Positions 35,060-44,398 are shown, counted from the first letter of the stretch. The stretch: 64,000 nucleotides of DNA from Xanthobacter dioxanivorans (GCF_016807805.1 NZ_CP063362.1:2035001-2099000), one strand, 5' to 3'. The notes: a model not told the origin generated them from the letters alone. Translations and numbers: made by a program.

Positions 35060-37585
35060 ATGCTGGCGCGCAACGCCAATCTTCTCGTCGCGGCGGCAAG
35101 CCTCCTGCTCTTGCCGTCCGTGCTCTCGGCGCTCGGCCTCACCCTCACCTCGGCCGTCGACGTGGTGCTCCTCGCCATGGCCTGCATGGCGCTCAACCTG
35201 CTGGTGGGCTACACCGGCCTCGTCTCCTTCGGCCATGGGGCATGGTTCGGCCTTGGTGCCTACGCGGCGGCGCTCATTCAGCAGAACGTGCTGCCGGGAT
35301 GGGGCGTCGTGCTGGCGCTGCCGGCGGCGCTCGTGGTGGCGCTCGCCGCCATTCCGGTCGGCTTCGTGGTGCTGCGGCGCCGCGGCGTCTATTTCTCGTT
35401 GCTCACTCTGGCCTTCACCGCGCTGCTGTTTTCGGTCGCCTTCCGCTGGACCGATGTGACCGGCGGCGAGAACGGCCTCGGCGGCGTGCGGCGCGGCACG
35501 CTGTTCGGCATCGACCTGGAGACCGGCGCCGCTTTCTACGCCGTGGTGGCGGTGGTGATGTTCATCGTGCTGTTCAAGCTCCAGCGCTTCGTGCGCTCGC
35601 CCATGGGCTCGGTGCTGGTGGCCATCCGCGAGAACGAGCAGCGCGCGCGCTTCATCGGCTACGACACGCGCGCCTACAAGATCGCATGCTTCACCTTGTC
35701 GGCCGGGGTGACGGCCCTTGCCGGCGCGCTCATGACCTTCAACCACCGCTTCGCCTCGGCCGATCCCATCGCCATCGCCTTTTCCGGCGAGCTGCTCGCC
35801 ATGGTGGTCATCGGCGGCATGCGCAGCTTTCTCGGCCCGGCGCTGGGCGCGCTGTTCTTCGTGCTGTTCCGTGAGTTCCTGTCCATGTGGACGCCCAACT
35901 GGCTGTTCTATTTCGGCCTGCTGTTCATGGGCTTCATCGTGTTCTCACCCACCGGCCTGGTCGGGGTCGCGGGCCGGCTGATCGCGCCGCTGCGCCGGAA
36001 GACCGAGGAAGCCGCCGCCATGGGCCAGCGGGCGGGGGCGCAGGTGGGCGCGCTGCCCGCCGGCCTCACGGCACGGGCGCGCTGGGACCAGGACGCGCCC
36101 ATCCTGGAAGCAAAGGACCTTGTGCGCAGCTTCGGCGGCATCAAGGCGGTGCGCAATGGCGCGCTGGCGGTGAAGGACCGCACCCTCCATGCCCTCATCG
36201 GGCCGAACGGGGCGGGCAAGACCACGGCCTTCAACCTCATCTCCGGCATGTTCGCGCCGCAGAGCGGCGAGATCCGCCTCGCCGGCGAGCGCATCGACGG
36301 GCTCGCGCCCGAGGCGGTGTGCATGAAGGGCCTGTCGCGCTCGTTCCAGATCACCAACCTGTTTCCCACCCTCACCGTGGAGGAGAACCTGCGCCTCGGC
36401 GTGCAGGCCACCCATGCGAGCCGGCTCGACCCCTGGCGCGACGCCGCCTCCATCCCCGAGATCGTCGCCGAGACGCGGGAGATGATCGCCTTCCTCGGCG
36501 TCGCCGGCATGGAGAAGGCGGAGGCCGGCGCCCTGTCCTATGGCGGCCAGCGGCTGCTCGACATGGGCCTCGCCCTCACCTCCCGTCCGCGGGTGCTGCT
36601 GCTGGACGAGCCGCTGGCGGGCCTTGCCGCCGCCGAGCGCACGCGCGTCTCCAACCTCATCAAGCAGATCTCGGGGGAGGTGCCGGTGCTGCTGGTGGAG
36701 CACGACATCGACCGGGTGTTCGAGCTGGCCGATGCGGTCACCGTCATGGCCGACGGGGCGGTGCTGGTGGACGGCACGGTGGAGGATGCGCGCTCCGACA
36801 AGCGGGTGCAGGAGGTCTATATCGGCTCGGGGGCGGCGGCGCTGGCGGCGCGGGACCTGCAATCGGCCGCCACCGACACCCCCATGCTCACCCTCTCCAA
36901 GGTGGACGCCTTCTACGGCAAGAGCCGCATCCTCACCGGCGTCTCGCTGGAGGCGAAAGAGGGGGAGATCCTGGCGCTGCTCGGCCGCAACGGGGCGGGC
37001 AAGTCGACGCTGCTGAAGACCATCACCGGCATCGTGAAGCCGGCCTCCGGCTCCATCACGCTCGCCGGCGCGGAGCTGGCCGGCCTCTCCTCCGCCGCCA
37101 TCGCCCGCCGCGGCGTCGGTTACGTTCCCCAGGGCCGGGCCCTGTTCCACGGCATGAGCGTGCGGCACAATCTGGAGCTCGGCCGGCTGAAGCGCATCAC
37201 CGGGGCCGGGAAGCACTTTTCCGAGGAGGAGGTGCTCGACCTCTTCCCGCGCCTGAAAGTGCGCCTCGACACGGCGGCGGACCTGCTCTCCGGCGGCGAG
37301 CAGCAGATGGTGGCGGTGGCCCGCGCGCTCATGGGCGATACCCGCGTGTTGCTGCTGGACGAGCCGTTCGAGGGCCTGTCGCCTGCGGTGACGGAAGAAC
37401 TGTTCGACGCCTTCGACCGGCTGCGGCAGTCGCTGACCCTCGTCATCGTGGACCACCATCTCGACGTGGTGCTGAACCTCGCCGACCGGGCAGTGGTGCT
37501 GGAGCGTGGCGAGGTGATGCACGAGGGCCCCGCCCGGCCGCTCGCCCGCGACCTCGACCTGCGGCGCCAGGTGCTGTGGCTGTGA
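35060..37585 (+). CDS. LivM-LivG-LivF triple fusion (ABC permease plus two ATPases)
   Basis: This 841-residue protein combines three transporter parts that are usually separate. Residues 1-~320 are the LivM permease (LAMACMALNLLVGYTGLVSFG, GVYFSLLTLAFTALLF). About 345-590 is the LivG ATPase (Walker A GPNGAGKTT at 381, SYGGQRLLDMGLAL, LLLDEPLAGL). About 610-841 is the LivF ATPase (Walker A GRNGAGKST at 642, LSGGEQQMVAVARAL, LLLDEPFEGL). The ATG at 35060 has AAAGGAGG directly upstream. An in-frame ATG at 34994 is an alternative. With LivH and the binding protein it would form a complete importer. Confidence 0.9.
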   Translation: MLARNANLLVAAASLLLLPSVLSALGLTLTSAVDVVLLAMACMALNLLVGYTGLVSFGHGAWFGLGAYAAALIQQNVLPGWGVVLALPAALVVALAAIPVGFVVLRRRGVYFSLLTLAFTALLFSVAFRWTDVTGGENGLGGVRRGTLFGIDLETGAAFYAVVAVVMFIVLFKLQRFVRSPMGSVLVAIRENEQRARFIGYDTRAYKIACFTLSAGVTALAGALMTFNHRFASADPIAIAFSGELLAMVVIGGMRSFLGPALGALFFVLFREFLSMWTPNWLFYFGLLFMGFIVFSPTGLVGVAGRLIAPLRRKTEEAAAMGQRAGAQVGALPAGLTARARWDQDAPILEAKDLVRSFGGIKAVRNGALAVKDRTLHALIGPNGAGKTTAFNLISGMFAPQSGEIRLAGERIDGLAPEAVCMKGLSRSFQITNLFPTLTVEENLRLGVQATHASRLDPWRDAASIPEIVAETREMIAFLGVAGMEKAEAGALSYGGQRLLDMGLALTSRPRVLLLDEPLAGLAAAERTRVSNLIKQISGEVPVLLVEHDIDRVFELADAVTVMADGAVLVDGTVEDARSDKRVQEVYIGSGAAALAARDLQSAATDTPMLTLSKVDAFYGKSRILTGVSLEAKEGEILALLGRNGAGKSTLLKTITGIVKPASGSITLAGAELAGLSSAAIARRGVGYVPQGRALFHGMSVRHNLELGRLKRITGAGKHFSEEEVLDLFPRLKVRLDTAADLLSGGEQQMVAVARALMGDTRVLLLDEPFEGLSPAVTEELFDAFDRLRQSLTLVIVDHHLDVVLNLADRAVVLERGEVMHEGPARPLARDLDLRRQVLWL

Positions 37586-37621
37586 GGGGGCCAGACTCGC
37601 GCCACGGCCGACCGCAGCGTG

Positions 37622-37648
37622 AGCGGAAGGAGAGCCGGGGGCCCAGCG
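37622..37648 (+). repeat. 26-bp dispersed repeat, copy 2
   Basis: This is nearly identical to 33906-33931 (one additional G in the middle). It lies in the 207-bp gap between the ABC fusion gene and the dehydrogenase gene. Confidence 0.7.
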
Positions 37649-37792
37649 CACGAGTTCGCCGAAGGCGGCTCCGGCTCCTGCGACGGCGGGCATTGCCGGC
37701 TTCGCCGACTTTTCCCCTGGGCCCCGGATCGGCGCTCCACCTGCGGTGTCGCTGGTCCGGGGCACGGGCTCATTCGACCTAAAGAGGCTTCC

Positions 37793-38740
37793 ATGACCAA
37801 GATCGCCATCATCGGCTCAGGCTTCATCGGCCGGGCCTGGGCCATCACCTTCGCCCGCGCCGGCTTCGACGTGGCGCTGGCCGACAAGGCCGAGGGAGCT
37901 CCGGACGCCGCGCTCACCTATATCGAGGGGGTGCTGCCGGACCTTGCCGCCAACGACCTCCTCGGCGGCGCCACGCCCGAGGCGGTGCGCGCGCGCCTCT
38001 CGGCCGCCCGTTCCTATGCCGAGGCGCTGGAGGGCGCGGCCCACGCGCAGGAGAACGCGCCGGAAGACCTCGCCCTCAAGCAGGCGCTCTATGCCGAGCT
38101 CGACGCCCTGGCGGCGCCGGAGACGGTTCTGGCCTCCTCCACCTCGGCCATCCTGCCTTCGCTCTTTTCCGAGCATCTGAAGCACCGCGAGCGGGTGTGC
38201 GTGTGCCACCCCATCAACCCGCCCTACCTCATCCCGGCGGTGGAGGTGGTGCCCGCCCCCTGGACCAGCGCCGCCACCATGGCGCGCGCCGCGGATCTCA
38301 TGCGCGCCGCGGGCCAGTCGCCGATCGTGATGAAGCGCGAGCTGGACGGCTTCGTCATGAACCGCATGCAGGGCGCGCTGCTGGAAGAGGCCTTCCGGCT
38401 GGTGGCCGACGGCTATGCCAGTGTGGAGGACGTGGACATCGGCATCCGCGAGGGGCTGGCGCTGCGCTGGTCGTTCATGGGGCCGTTCGAGACCATCGAC
38501 CTCAACGCGCCGGGCGGTGTCGCCGACTATGTGGCGCGCTACCAGCAGATCTACGCGCGCATCTCGCCCGACCAGTGGCGCCGTGCCGACTGGGCCGGGC
38601 CGGTGCTCGACACCGTGCTTGCCGAGCGCCGCGCGCGCCTGCCGCAAGACCAGCTCCAGGCGCGCCAGGTGTGGCGCGACCGCCGCCTCATGGCCCTCGC
38701 CGCCCACAAGCGCAAGGCCGCCAAGGATATCGGCGCCTGA
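37793..38740 (+). CDS. 3-hydroxyacyl-CoA dehydrogenase-fold NAD enzyme (lambda-crystallin/carnitine dehydrogenase group)
   Basis: This 315-residue protein has an N-terminal Rossmann motif IAIIGSGFIGRAWAITFARAG. The catalytic His is in CHPINPPYLIPAVEVV and the C-terminal domain signature is GLALRWSFMGPFETIDLN. It lacks CoA-binding extensions, which places it with the small-acid dehydrogenases of this fold (L-gulonate 3-dehydrogenase/lambda-crystallin, L-carnitine dehydrogenase). It would oxidise a beta-hydroxy acid to a beta-keto acid. The next gene encodes a beta-keto-acid cleavage enzyme, which fits a two-step pathway. Confidence 0.88.
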   Translation: MTKIAIIGSGFIGRAWAITFARAGFDVALADKAEGAPDAALTYIEGVLPDLAANDLLGGATPEAVRARLSAARSYAEALEGAAHAQENAPEDLALKQALYAELDALAAPETVLASSTSAILPSLFSEHLKHRERVCVCHPINPPYLIPAVEVVPAPWTSAATMARAADLMRAAGQSPIVMKRELDGFVMNRMQGALLEEAFRLVADGYASVEDVDIGIREGLALRWSFMGPFETIDLNAPGGVADYVARYQQIYARISPDQWRRADWAGPVLDTVLAERRARLPQDQLQARQVWRDRRLMALAAHKRKAAKDIGA

Positions 38741-38784
38741 GGCGCCCCCATTCCGTTCCAACTCCGCAAAAAGGCAAAACGACC

Positions 38785-39738
38785 ATGGCCGAACCCGCGC
38801 GTCCCGCGAAATCCTCCAAGAAAGTGATCATCACCTGCGCCGTGACGGGTGCCATCCACACGCCCACCATGTCGCCTTATCTTCCGATCACGCCGGACGA
38901 GATCGTCACCGACGCGCTGGCGGCGGCGGAGGCGGGTGCGGCGATCCTGCACCTGCATGCGCGCAACCCGGAGACCGGCCAGCCGGACCAGCGTCCGGAG
39001 GCGTTCGCGCCGTTTCTGCCGCGGATCAAGCAGGCGACCAACGCGGTGATCAACATCACCTCGGGCGGCAGCCCGTACATGAAGGTGGAGGAGCGGGTTC
39101 TGCCGGCGGCCACCTTCAAGCCGGAAGTGGCCTCGCTCAACATGGGCTCGATGAATTTCGGGCTGTACCACCTGCTCGACAAGTACAAGGAGTTCAAGTT
39201 CGACTGGGAGCGCACGCACCTGGAGAACACGCGCGACCTGGTGTTCCGCAATACGTTCAAGGATATCGAGTACATCCTGAACACCTGCTACGACAACGGC
39301 ACGCGGTTCGAGTTCGAGTGCTACGACATTGGCCACCTCTACAACCTCGCCCACTTCCTCGATCGGGGGCTGGTGAAGGCGCCGTTGTTCGTGCAGTCGG
39401 TGTTCGGGCTCCTGGGGGGCATCGGGCCGCATCCGGAAGACGTGATGCACATGAAGCGGACCTGCGACCGGCTGTTCGGCGACCAGTATCGGTGGTCGGT
39501 GCTGGGGGCGGGGCGGAACCAGCTGCCGATCGCCGCCATGGCCGCGTCCATGGGCGGCAACATCCGGGTGGGGCTGGAGGATTCCCTGTGGGCCGGGCCG
39601 GGCAAGCTGGCCACCTCCAACGCCGACCAGGTGAAGCTGGCGCGCAAGATCATCGAGGGCCTGGGCCTCGACATCGCGACGCCGGACGAGGCGCGCGAGA
39701 TCCTCGATCTCAAGGGCGCCGACAAGACCAATATCTGA
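38785..39738 (+). CDS. Beta-keto acid cleavage enzyme (BKACE, DUF849)
   Basis: This 317-residue TIM-barrel enzyme belongs to the Kce/BKACE family: KVIITCAVTGAIHTPTMSPY, AAILHLHARNPETGQPDQRPE (Zn-binding His pair HLH), NITSGGSPYM and EFECYDIGHLYNL. The C-terminal Zn ligand region is GLEDSLWAGPGKLATSNADQV. These zinc enzymes react a beta-keto acid with acetyl-CoA to give acetoacetate and a new acyl-CoA. Substrate within the family is varied (3-keto-5-aminohexanoate, dehydrocarnitine and others). It follows the dehydrogenase by 44 bp and ends with a strong terminator. Confidence 0.93.
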   Translation: MAEPARPAKSSKKVIITCAVTGAIHTPTMSPYLPITPDEIVTDALAAAEAGAAILHLHARNPETGQPDQRPEAFAPFLPRIKQATNAVINITSGGSPYMKVEERVLPAATFKPEVASLNMGSMNFGLYHLLDKYKEFKFDWERTHLENTRDLVFRNTFKDIEYILNTCYDNGTRFEFECYDIGHLYNLAHFLDRGLVKAPLFVQSVFGLLGGIGPHPEDVMHMKRTCDRLFGDQYRWSVLGAGRNQLPIAAMAASMGGNIRVGLEDSLWAGPGKLATSNADQVKLARKIIEGLGLDIATPDEAREILDLKGADKTNI

Positions 39739-39757
39739 AAGCGCATTCCGGCATGGA

Positions 39758-39795
39758 CCCGGCGGAGGCTCATCGCCTCCGCCGGGCGCCTTTTT
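39758..39795 (+). terminator. Rho-independent terminator of the LIV-BKACE operon
   Basis: A 12-bp perfect stem, CCCGGCGGAGGC / GCCTCCGCCGGG, with a TCATC loop is followed by CGCC and five T. It lies 20 bases after the BKACE stop. Confidence 0.9.
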
Positions 39796-39855
39796 CACCG
39801 TCATGGCCGGGACAAGGCCGGGCATGAGGGATGCTCAGGTCCCCGCGTGGCGGGC

Positions 39856-40650
39856 TCACGCGTGGTGATCGAACCGGGTGAGATCGAAGCCGGCCACGTC
39901 CTTCAGCAATTCCACGAAGGCGCGGGCACCGAACTCCGCCGCCGCCTCGCCCTTCAGCGCGGTGGCGCCGCGGGCATCGCCCATGGCGCCGTCGTGGGAG
40001 AGGTCCTCCGCGAGCCACCCGAAGCCCACGGGATGGTTGGCGCGCAGCCGCGCGAACTCGCTCTCCATGGCGATGGAATAGGGCGTGAACTCGCCGGCAT
40101 GGGTCATGTCCACCAGCTCGGGCCGGAAGGCGAGCATCAGCGAGGTCTCGATCTCGCCGCCGTGGATGCCGTGGGCGCGCTCATGGTCGGCGAACAGGCC
40201 CACCGGATAGCCGAAGCGGTGCATGGAGCAGGTGACCGCCAGCATGCGATGCTCCACGCGCAGGGTGCGGGCCACGAGGTCGATCACCGGCACGTTGCCC
40301 CCGTGGGTGTTCAGGATGACGAGCCGCCGCACCCCGGCGCGGGCAAGGCTCCGGCCGATTTCCACCCAGGCGGCGATGGCGGTGGCCGGGGCCAGCGTGA
40401 GCGTACCGGCGAAGGTGATGTGCTCGTCCGATTTTCCCACGGCCTGTACCGGAAGGAAGGCGGCGTCCACCTCGCGCGGAACCATGGTGGAGATGCGCTC
40501 CACATAGCCCTCGGCGATGAAGAGGTCGGTCCCGAGCGGCAGGTGCGGACCGTGCTGCTCGACGGCGGCGACGGGCAGGACGGCGACGAGGCGGTTCTTG
40601 TCGATGGCGGCGACGGCTGGTGAGGAAAGTTCTGCCCACTTGAGAAACAC
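39856..40650 (-). CDS. Creatininase-family amidohydrolase
   Basis: This protein of about 264 residues has the creatininase signatures VAVLPVAAVEQHGPHLPLGTD (metal ligands Glu, His, Asp), ILNTHGGNVPVIDLVAR and HGIHGGEIETSLMLA. The family are metal-dependent amidohydrolases (creatininase, MftE, formamide-type enzymes). The GTG at 40650 was chosen because an AAGGGGG lies six bases upstream and homologues begin near LKWAEL; the ATG at 40692 is the alternative. It faces the BKACE operon and may deamidate a related substrate. Confidence 0.87.
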   Translation of the reverse strand: MFLKWAELSSPAVAAIDKNRLVAVLPVAAVEQHGPHLPLGTDLFIAEGYVERISTMVPREVDAAFLPVQAVGKSDEHITFAGTLTLAPATAIAAWVEIGRSLARAGVRRLVILNTHGGNVPVIDLVARTLRVEHRMLAVTCSMHRFGYPVGLFADHERAHGIHGGEIETSLMLAFRPELVDMTHAGEFTPYSIAMESEFARLRANHPVGFGWLAEDLSHDGAMGDARGATALKGEAAAEFGARAFVELLKDVAGFDLTRFDHHA

Positions 40651-40723
40651 CGCCGCCCCCTTTTTCGCCCAGCTCCGGCCGCCCGCGACCATTCGTCCAT
40701 GGGGCCGAATAGCTGCGCCAAGT

Positions 40724-40760
40724 CAAGGGGGTGTCCAAGGGGGGTGTCCAAGGGGGACCC
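40724..40760. repeat. Short tandem repeat, 12-13-bp period
   Basis: There are three copies of CAAGGGGGTGTC with small changes (40724, 40736, 40749). They lie in the gap between the divergent creatininase and helicase genes. Confidence 0.75.
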
Positions 40761-41063
40761 AGGGAAAGGGGTCCCCGGCGGGCTCCTCCGGTGCCGGGGA
40801 GCGCGCGGCCCGGGAACAAACCCGGACGATGGCCGGCGCAGCGATTCGCTCGCCTTTTGTTGCGCCCCCGTTCCGCCGCACGGGCCGGGCATGTTCCAGT
40901 TCGGGACAGCCGGGGGCCGGGCGAACGGGAGGCGAACGGGGCCCGGCCACCGATTCGCGCTGCTTTCGTTCGCGAAAGGTTCGCTCCGGTCCTTTCGTTC
41001 TGCCATTCCCGTCCCGATATGATACGGACCTTCCGAACACCGAGCGGACCTGCGCGAGAGCTG
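40761..41063. other. Intergenic region upstream of the helicase gene
   Basis: Together with the preceding tandem repeat this forms a gap of about 400 bp between divergent genes. It reads open in the helicase frame from 40731, but the composition and lack of conserved residues suggest it is non-coding leader. No RNA gene or known operator was seen. Confidence 0.35.
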
Positions 41064-44000
41064 ATGGACGACGTCACCCGATGGCCCGTGTTGCCGCGCA
41101 CCCTGAGGGCGCGGGGGGTGAGCGCGGTCCTGGGCCCCACCAATACGGGCAAGACCCACCTCGCCATCGAGCGGATGCTGGGCCACGAGAGCGGCATCAT
41201 CGGCCTGCCGCTGCGCCTGCTCGCCCGCGAGGTCTACCAGCGCATCGTCGAGCGGGTGGGGGCGGGCAAGGTCGCCCTCATCACCGGCGAGGAGAAGATC
41301 AAGCCGAAGGATGCCCGCTACTGGGTGTCCACGGTGGAGGCCATGCCGCGCGATCTCGACGTGGCGTTCGTCGCCATCGACGAGATCCAGCTCGCCACCG
41401 ACCTCGACCGCGGCCACGTCTTCACCGACCGCATACTGAACCGCCGGGGCCGCCACGAGACGCTGCTGCTGGGCTCGGCCACCATGCGTCCGCTGGTGGA
41501 AAAGCTGCTGCCCGGTGTGAACGTGGTGGTGCGCCCGCGCCTCTCCACCCTCACCTTCGCCGGGGAGAAGAAGATTTCCCGCCTGCCCCGGCGCTCGGCC
41601 ATCGTCGCCTTCTCGGCGGAGGAGGTCTATTCCATCGCCGAATTCATCCGCCGCCAGCGCGGCGGGGCGGCGGTGGTGATGGGCGCCCTCTCGCCGCGCA
41701 CCCGCAATGCCCAGGTGGAGCTGTACCAGAGCGGCGACGTGGACTACCTGGTGGCCACCGATGCCATCGGCATGGGCCTCAACCTCGACGTGGACCATGT
41801 GGCCTTTGCCTCGGACCGCAAGTTCGACGGGTGGCAGTTCAGAAAGCTCAACCCGTCCGAGATGGCGCAGATCGCCGGCCGCGCCGGGCGCGCGACGCGG
41901 GACGGCACCTTCGGCACCACCGGCCGCTGTCCGCCCTTCGAGGAGGAACTTGTCGGCCGGCTCGAGGAGCATGTGTTCGACACCGCAAAGGTGTTGCAAT
42001 GGCGCAACGCTGTCCCGGATTTCCGCTCCGTCACCGCTCTCATCGCCAGTCTCGCCCAGCCGCCGCGCGAGGAGGGGCTGGCCCGCGCACCCACCGCCGA
42101 CGACGTGGCCGTGCTCGAAATCATGAGCCGGGACACCGAGGTAGCCCGGCGTCTCACCACGTCCGCCGAGGTGGAGCGGCTATGGGAAGCGTGCCAGGTT
42201 CCCGATTATCGCAAGGTCTCGCCGGGGGCCCATGCGGACCTCGTCAACACGCTTTTCGGGCACCTGAGCGGGGGCGGGCGCATCCCCGACGCGTGGTTCG
42301 CGCGTCAAATCGCCTTGACCGATCGCGCAGAAGGCGACATCGACACGTTGTCGAACCGGATCGCGCAGGTTAGGACCCTGACCTTCGTCGCCAACCGGCC
42401 CGACTGGCTGAAGGATCCGGAGCACTGGCAAGGCGTCACGAGAGGGGTCGAAGACAAGCTGTCGGACGCACTGCACGAAAGGCTGGCGCAGCGTTTCGTG
42501 GACCGGCGGACCAGCGTGCTCATGCGGCGCTTGCGAGAGAACACGATGCTCGAAACTGAAATCAGCAAGACCGGTGACGTTACCGTCGAAGGCCATGTCA
42601 TCGGCCATCTCCACGGCTTCCAGTTCGCTCCCGACCCGGCAGCGGGCGGTGAGGAGGCCAAGGCCCTGCGCGCCGCCGCCCAGAAGGCGCTGGCGGGCGA
42701 GATCGAGCAGCGCGCCACCCGCCTGTCCCAGGCGGTGGACGAAGCCTTCGTGCTCACCTTCGACGGCACCATCCGCTGGACCGGCGAGGCCGTGGCCAAG
42801 CTGATCCCCGGCGACGAGGTGCTGAAGCCGCGCTTCAAGATCATCGCCGACGAGCACCTGACCGGCCCGGTCCGCGACCAGGTGGACGCGCGCATCGCCC
42901 TGTGGCTGTCCGCTCACATCGAGAAGCTGCTCGGGCCGCTGATGAAGGTCGGCACGGCGGAGGACATCACCGGCATCGCCCGCGGCATCGCCTTCCAGAT
43001 CGTCGAGAGCCTCGGCGTGCTGGAGCGGGCCCGCGTCGCCGAGGAGGTGAAGGGCCTCGACCAGGCCGCCCGCGCCACCCTGCGCGGCTACGGCGTGCGC
43101 TTCGGTGCCCACCACATCTACCTGCCGGCATTGCTGAAGCCCGCCCCGCGCTCGCTCGCGGCCGAGCTCTACGCGCTCAAGCATGGCGGCCTCGCCCAGA
43201 AGGGGCTCGACGAGCTGCCGCATCTGGCGGCGTCCGGGCGCACGTCCATTCCCGTGGACCACGAGATCCAGAAGGGCCTCTACCGGGCCGTGGGCTTCCG
43301 CGTGTGCGGCGAGCGGGCGGTGCGCGTGGACATCCTGGAGCGTCTCGCCGACCTCATCCGCCCGGCTTTGGCCTGGCGGCCCAACTCGCCCGGCCCCAAG
43401 CCGGCGGGTGCCGTGGACGGGCGCGGCTTCACCGTGACCGTGGGCATGACCTCGCTCGCCGGCTGCTCGGGGGAGGATTTCGCCTCCATCCTGAAGTCGC
43501 TCGGCTACCGCATGGAGCGCCGCCTGCCGCCCCCGCCGGAGCCCGAGGCGCCGGCTGCGTCGGCCGTCCCCGCGTCGGCCGAATTGGTGCCGGCGGAGTT
43601 CGCGCCTCTGCCGGAAGGCGCCATCGAGGCCGACCTGCTGTTCGATTCGCCGTCGGCTGAGCCGGCGCCCGTGGCGTTGGAGCCGGCGGAGGCGATCTCC
43701 GCCGACGTCGCTCCGGTCGAGGCCGGCCCCGCCGAGCCGGAGGCCGCGATTCCTGACGTCGAGGTCGCCGAGGTCGAGGTCGCCGAGGCCGAACCGTCCG
43801 AGCCGGCGGCCGAGCCCGAGGAGGTGGATGCGCCCGCCGCCGACGAGATCGAGGCGGAGGCCGCCATTGCCGTGCTCGACGAGACCGGCGACCCCACCAC
43901 CGCCGAGGTGGCGGCCGAGGTGGATGTGCCCGCCGCCCCCGGCGGCCCCGAGGCCGTGGAAGGCGCTCCGGCCGAACCCGAGATGATCGAGGTCTGGCGT

Positions 44001-44396
44001 CCTGGCCGTCCGCCCGGCGCGCCGCGCCGCGAGCGCCAGCCCGGCGAGGGCCGGCGCTTCGAGCGCAAGGACGGTGAGCGCAAGGAGGGTGGGCCTCGTG
44101 GCGAGCGACGCGAGGGCCGTCCGCCCCATCGCCGCCCGGAACAGGCTCCTGCTGCGGCGGCCGGCGCGCCGGCCGCCGAGGGCGAGCGCGCTCCGCGCCC
44201 GCCACGCGGCGACCGTCCTTCCTTCCGCGGCCCGCGGGAGGGAGAGGGCAATCGTGGCCCGCGTCCCGAGCATCGCCCCGAGCATCGCCCGGCGCACCAG
44301 GAGCGTCGGCGCGACAAGCCGGCGGACCCCGACAGCCCCTTCGCCGCGCTTGCCGCCCTCAAGGCGCGCATGGAGGCGGAGAAGAAGGGCGGCTGA
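41064..44396 (+). CDS. Suv3-like RNA/DNA helicase with long disordered tail
   Basis: This 1110-residue protein has a superfamily 2 helicase core resembling mitochondrial Suv3: VLGPTNTGKTHLAIERMLG (Walker A), FVAIDEIQLATD (DEIQ box), GSATMRPL, a second RecA domain with SGDVDYLVATDAIGMGLNLD, and QIAGRAGRATRDG. A conserved alphaproteobacterial middle domain runs to about residue 810. A disordered tail follows, first acidic and Ala/Glu/Pro-rich (~820-975), then strongly basic Arg/Gly/Pro-rich (~980-1090), likely nucleic-acid binding. ATG 41064 is preferred; ATG 41019 is possible. The S4-domain RNA-binding gene follows after 2 bp. Confidence 0.9.
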   Translation: MDDVTRWPVLPRTLRARGVSAVLGPTNTGKTHLAIERMLGHESGIIGLPLRLLAREVYQRIVERVGAGKVALITGEEKIKPKDARYWVSTVEAMPRDLDVAFVAIDEIQLATDLDRGHVFTDRILNRRGRHETLLLGSATMRPLVEKLLPGVNVVVRPRLSTLTFAGEKKISRLPRRSAIVAFSAEEVYSIAEFIRRQRGGAAVVMGALSPRTRNAQVELYQSGDVDYLVATDAIGMGLNLDVDHVAFASDRKFDGWQFRKLNPSEMAQIAGRAGRATRDGTFGTTGRCPPFEEELVGRLEEHVFDTAKVLQWRNAVPDFRSVTALIASLAQPPREEGLARAPTADDVAVLEIMSRDTEVARRLTTSAEVERLWEACQVPDYRKVSPGAHADLVNTLFGHLSGGGRIPDAWFARQIALTDRAEGDIDTLSNRIAQVRTLTFVANRPDWLKDPEHWQGVTRGVEDKLSDALHERLAQRFVDRRTSVLMRRLRENTMLETEISKTGDVTVEGHVIGHLHGFQFAPDPAAGGEEAKALRAAAQKALAGEIEQRATRLSQAVDEAFVLTFDGTIRWTGEAVAKLIPGDEVLKPRFKIIADEHLTGPVRDQVDARIALWLSAHIEKLLGPLMKVGTAEDITGIARGIAFQIVESLGVLERARVAEEVKGLDQAARATLRGYGVRFGAHHIYLPALLKPAPRSLAAELYALKHGGLAQKGLDELPHLAASGRTSIPVDHEIQKGLYRAVGFRVCGERAVRVDILERLADLIRPALAWRPNSPGPKPAGAVDGRGFTVTVGMTSLAGCSGEDFASILKSLGYRMERRLPPPPEPEAPAASAVPASAELVPAEFAPLPEGAIEADLLFDSPSAEPAPVALEPAEAISADVAPVEAGPAEPEAAIPDVEVAEVEVAEAEPSEPAAEPEEVDAPAADEIEAEAAIAVLDETGDPTTAEVAAEVDVPAAPGGPEAVEGAPAEPEMIEVWRPGRPPGAPRRERQPGEGRRFERKDGERKEGGPRGERREGRPPHRRPEQAPAAAAGAPAAEGERAPRPPRGDRPSFRGPREGEGNRGPRPEHRPEHRPAHQERRRDKPADPDSPFAALAALKARMEAEKKGG

Positions 44397-44398
44397 GC

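Noticed and set aside
34106..37585. A single 1159-residue LivH-LivM-LivG-LivF protein
   Set aside because: The continuous frame exists only because of the one-base loss in the G-run at 34827-34831. Residues between the break and the strong ribosome-binding site at 35048 are nonsense, and the true LivH C-terminus is in another frame.
37793..39738. A standard L-carnitine degradation operon
   Set aside because: A dehydrogenase plus BKACE pair occurs in carnitine catabolism, but the thioesterase partner is missing and the dehydrogenase motif is closer to the lambda-crystallin/L-gulonate type, so a specific substrate was not assigned.
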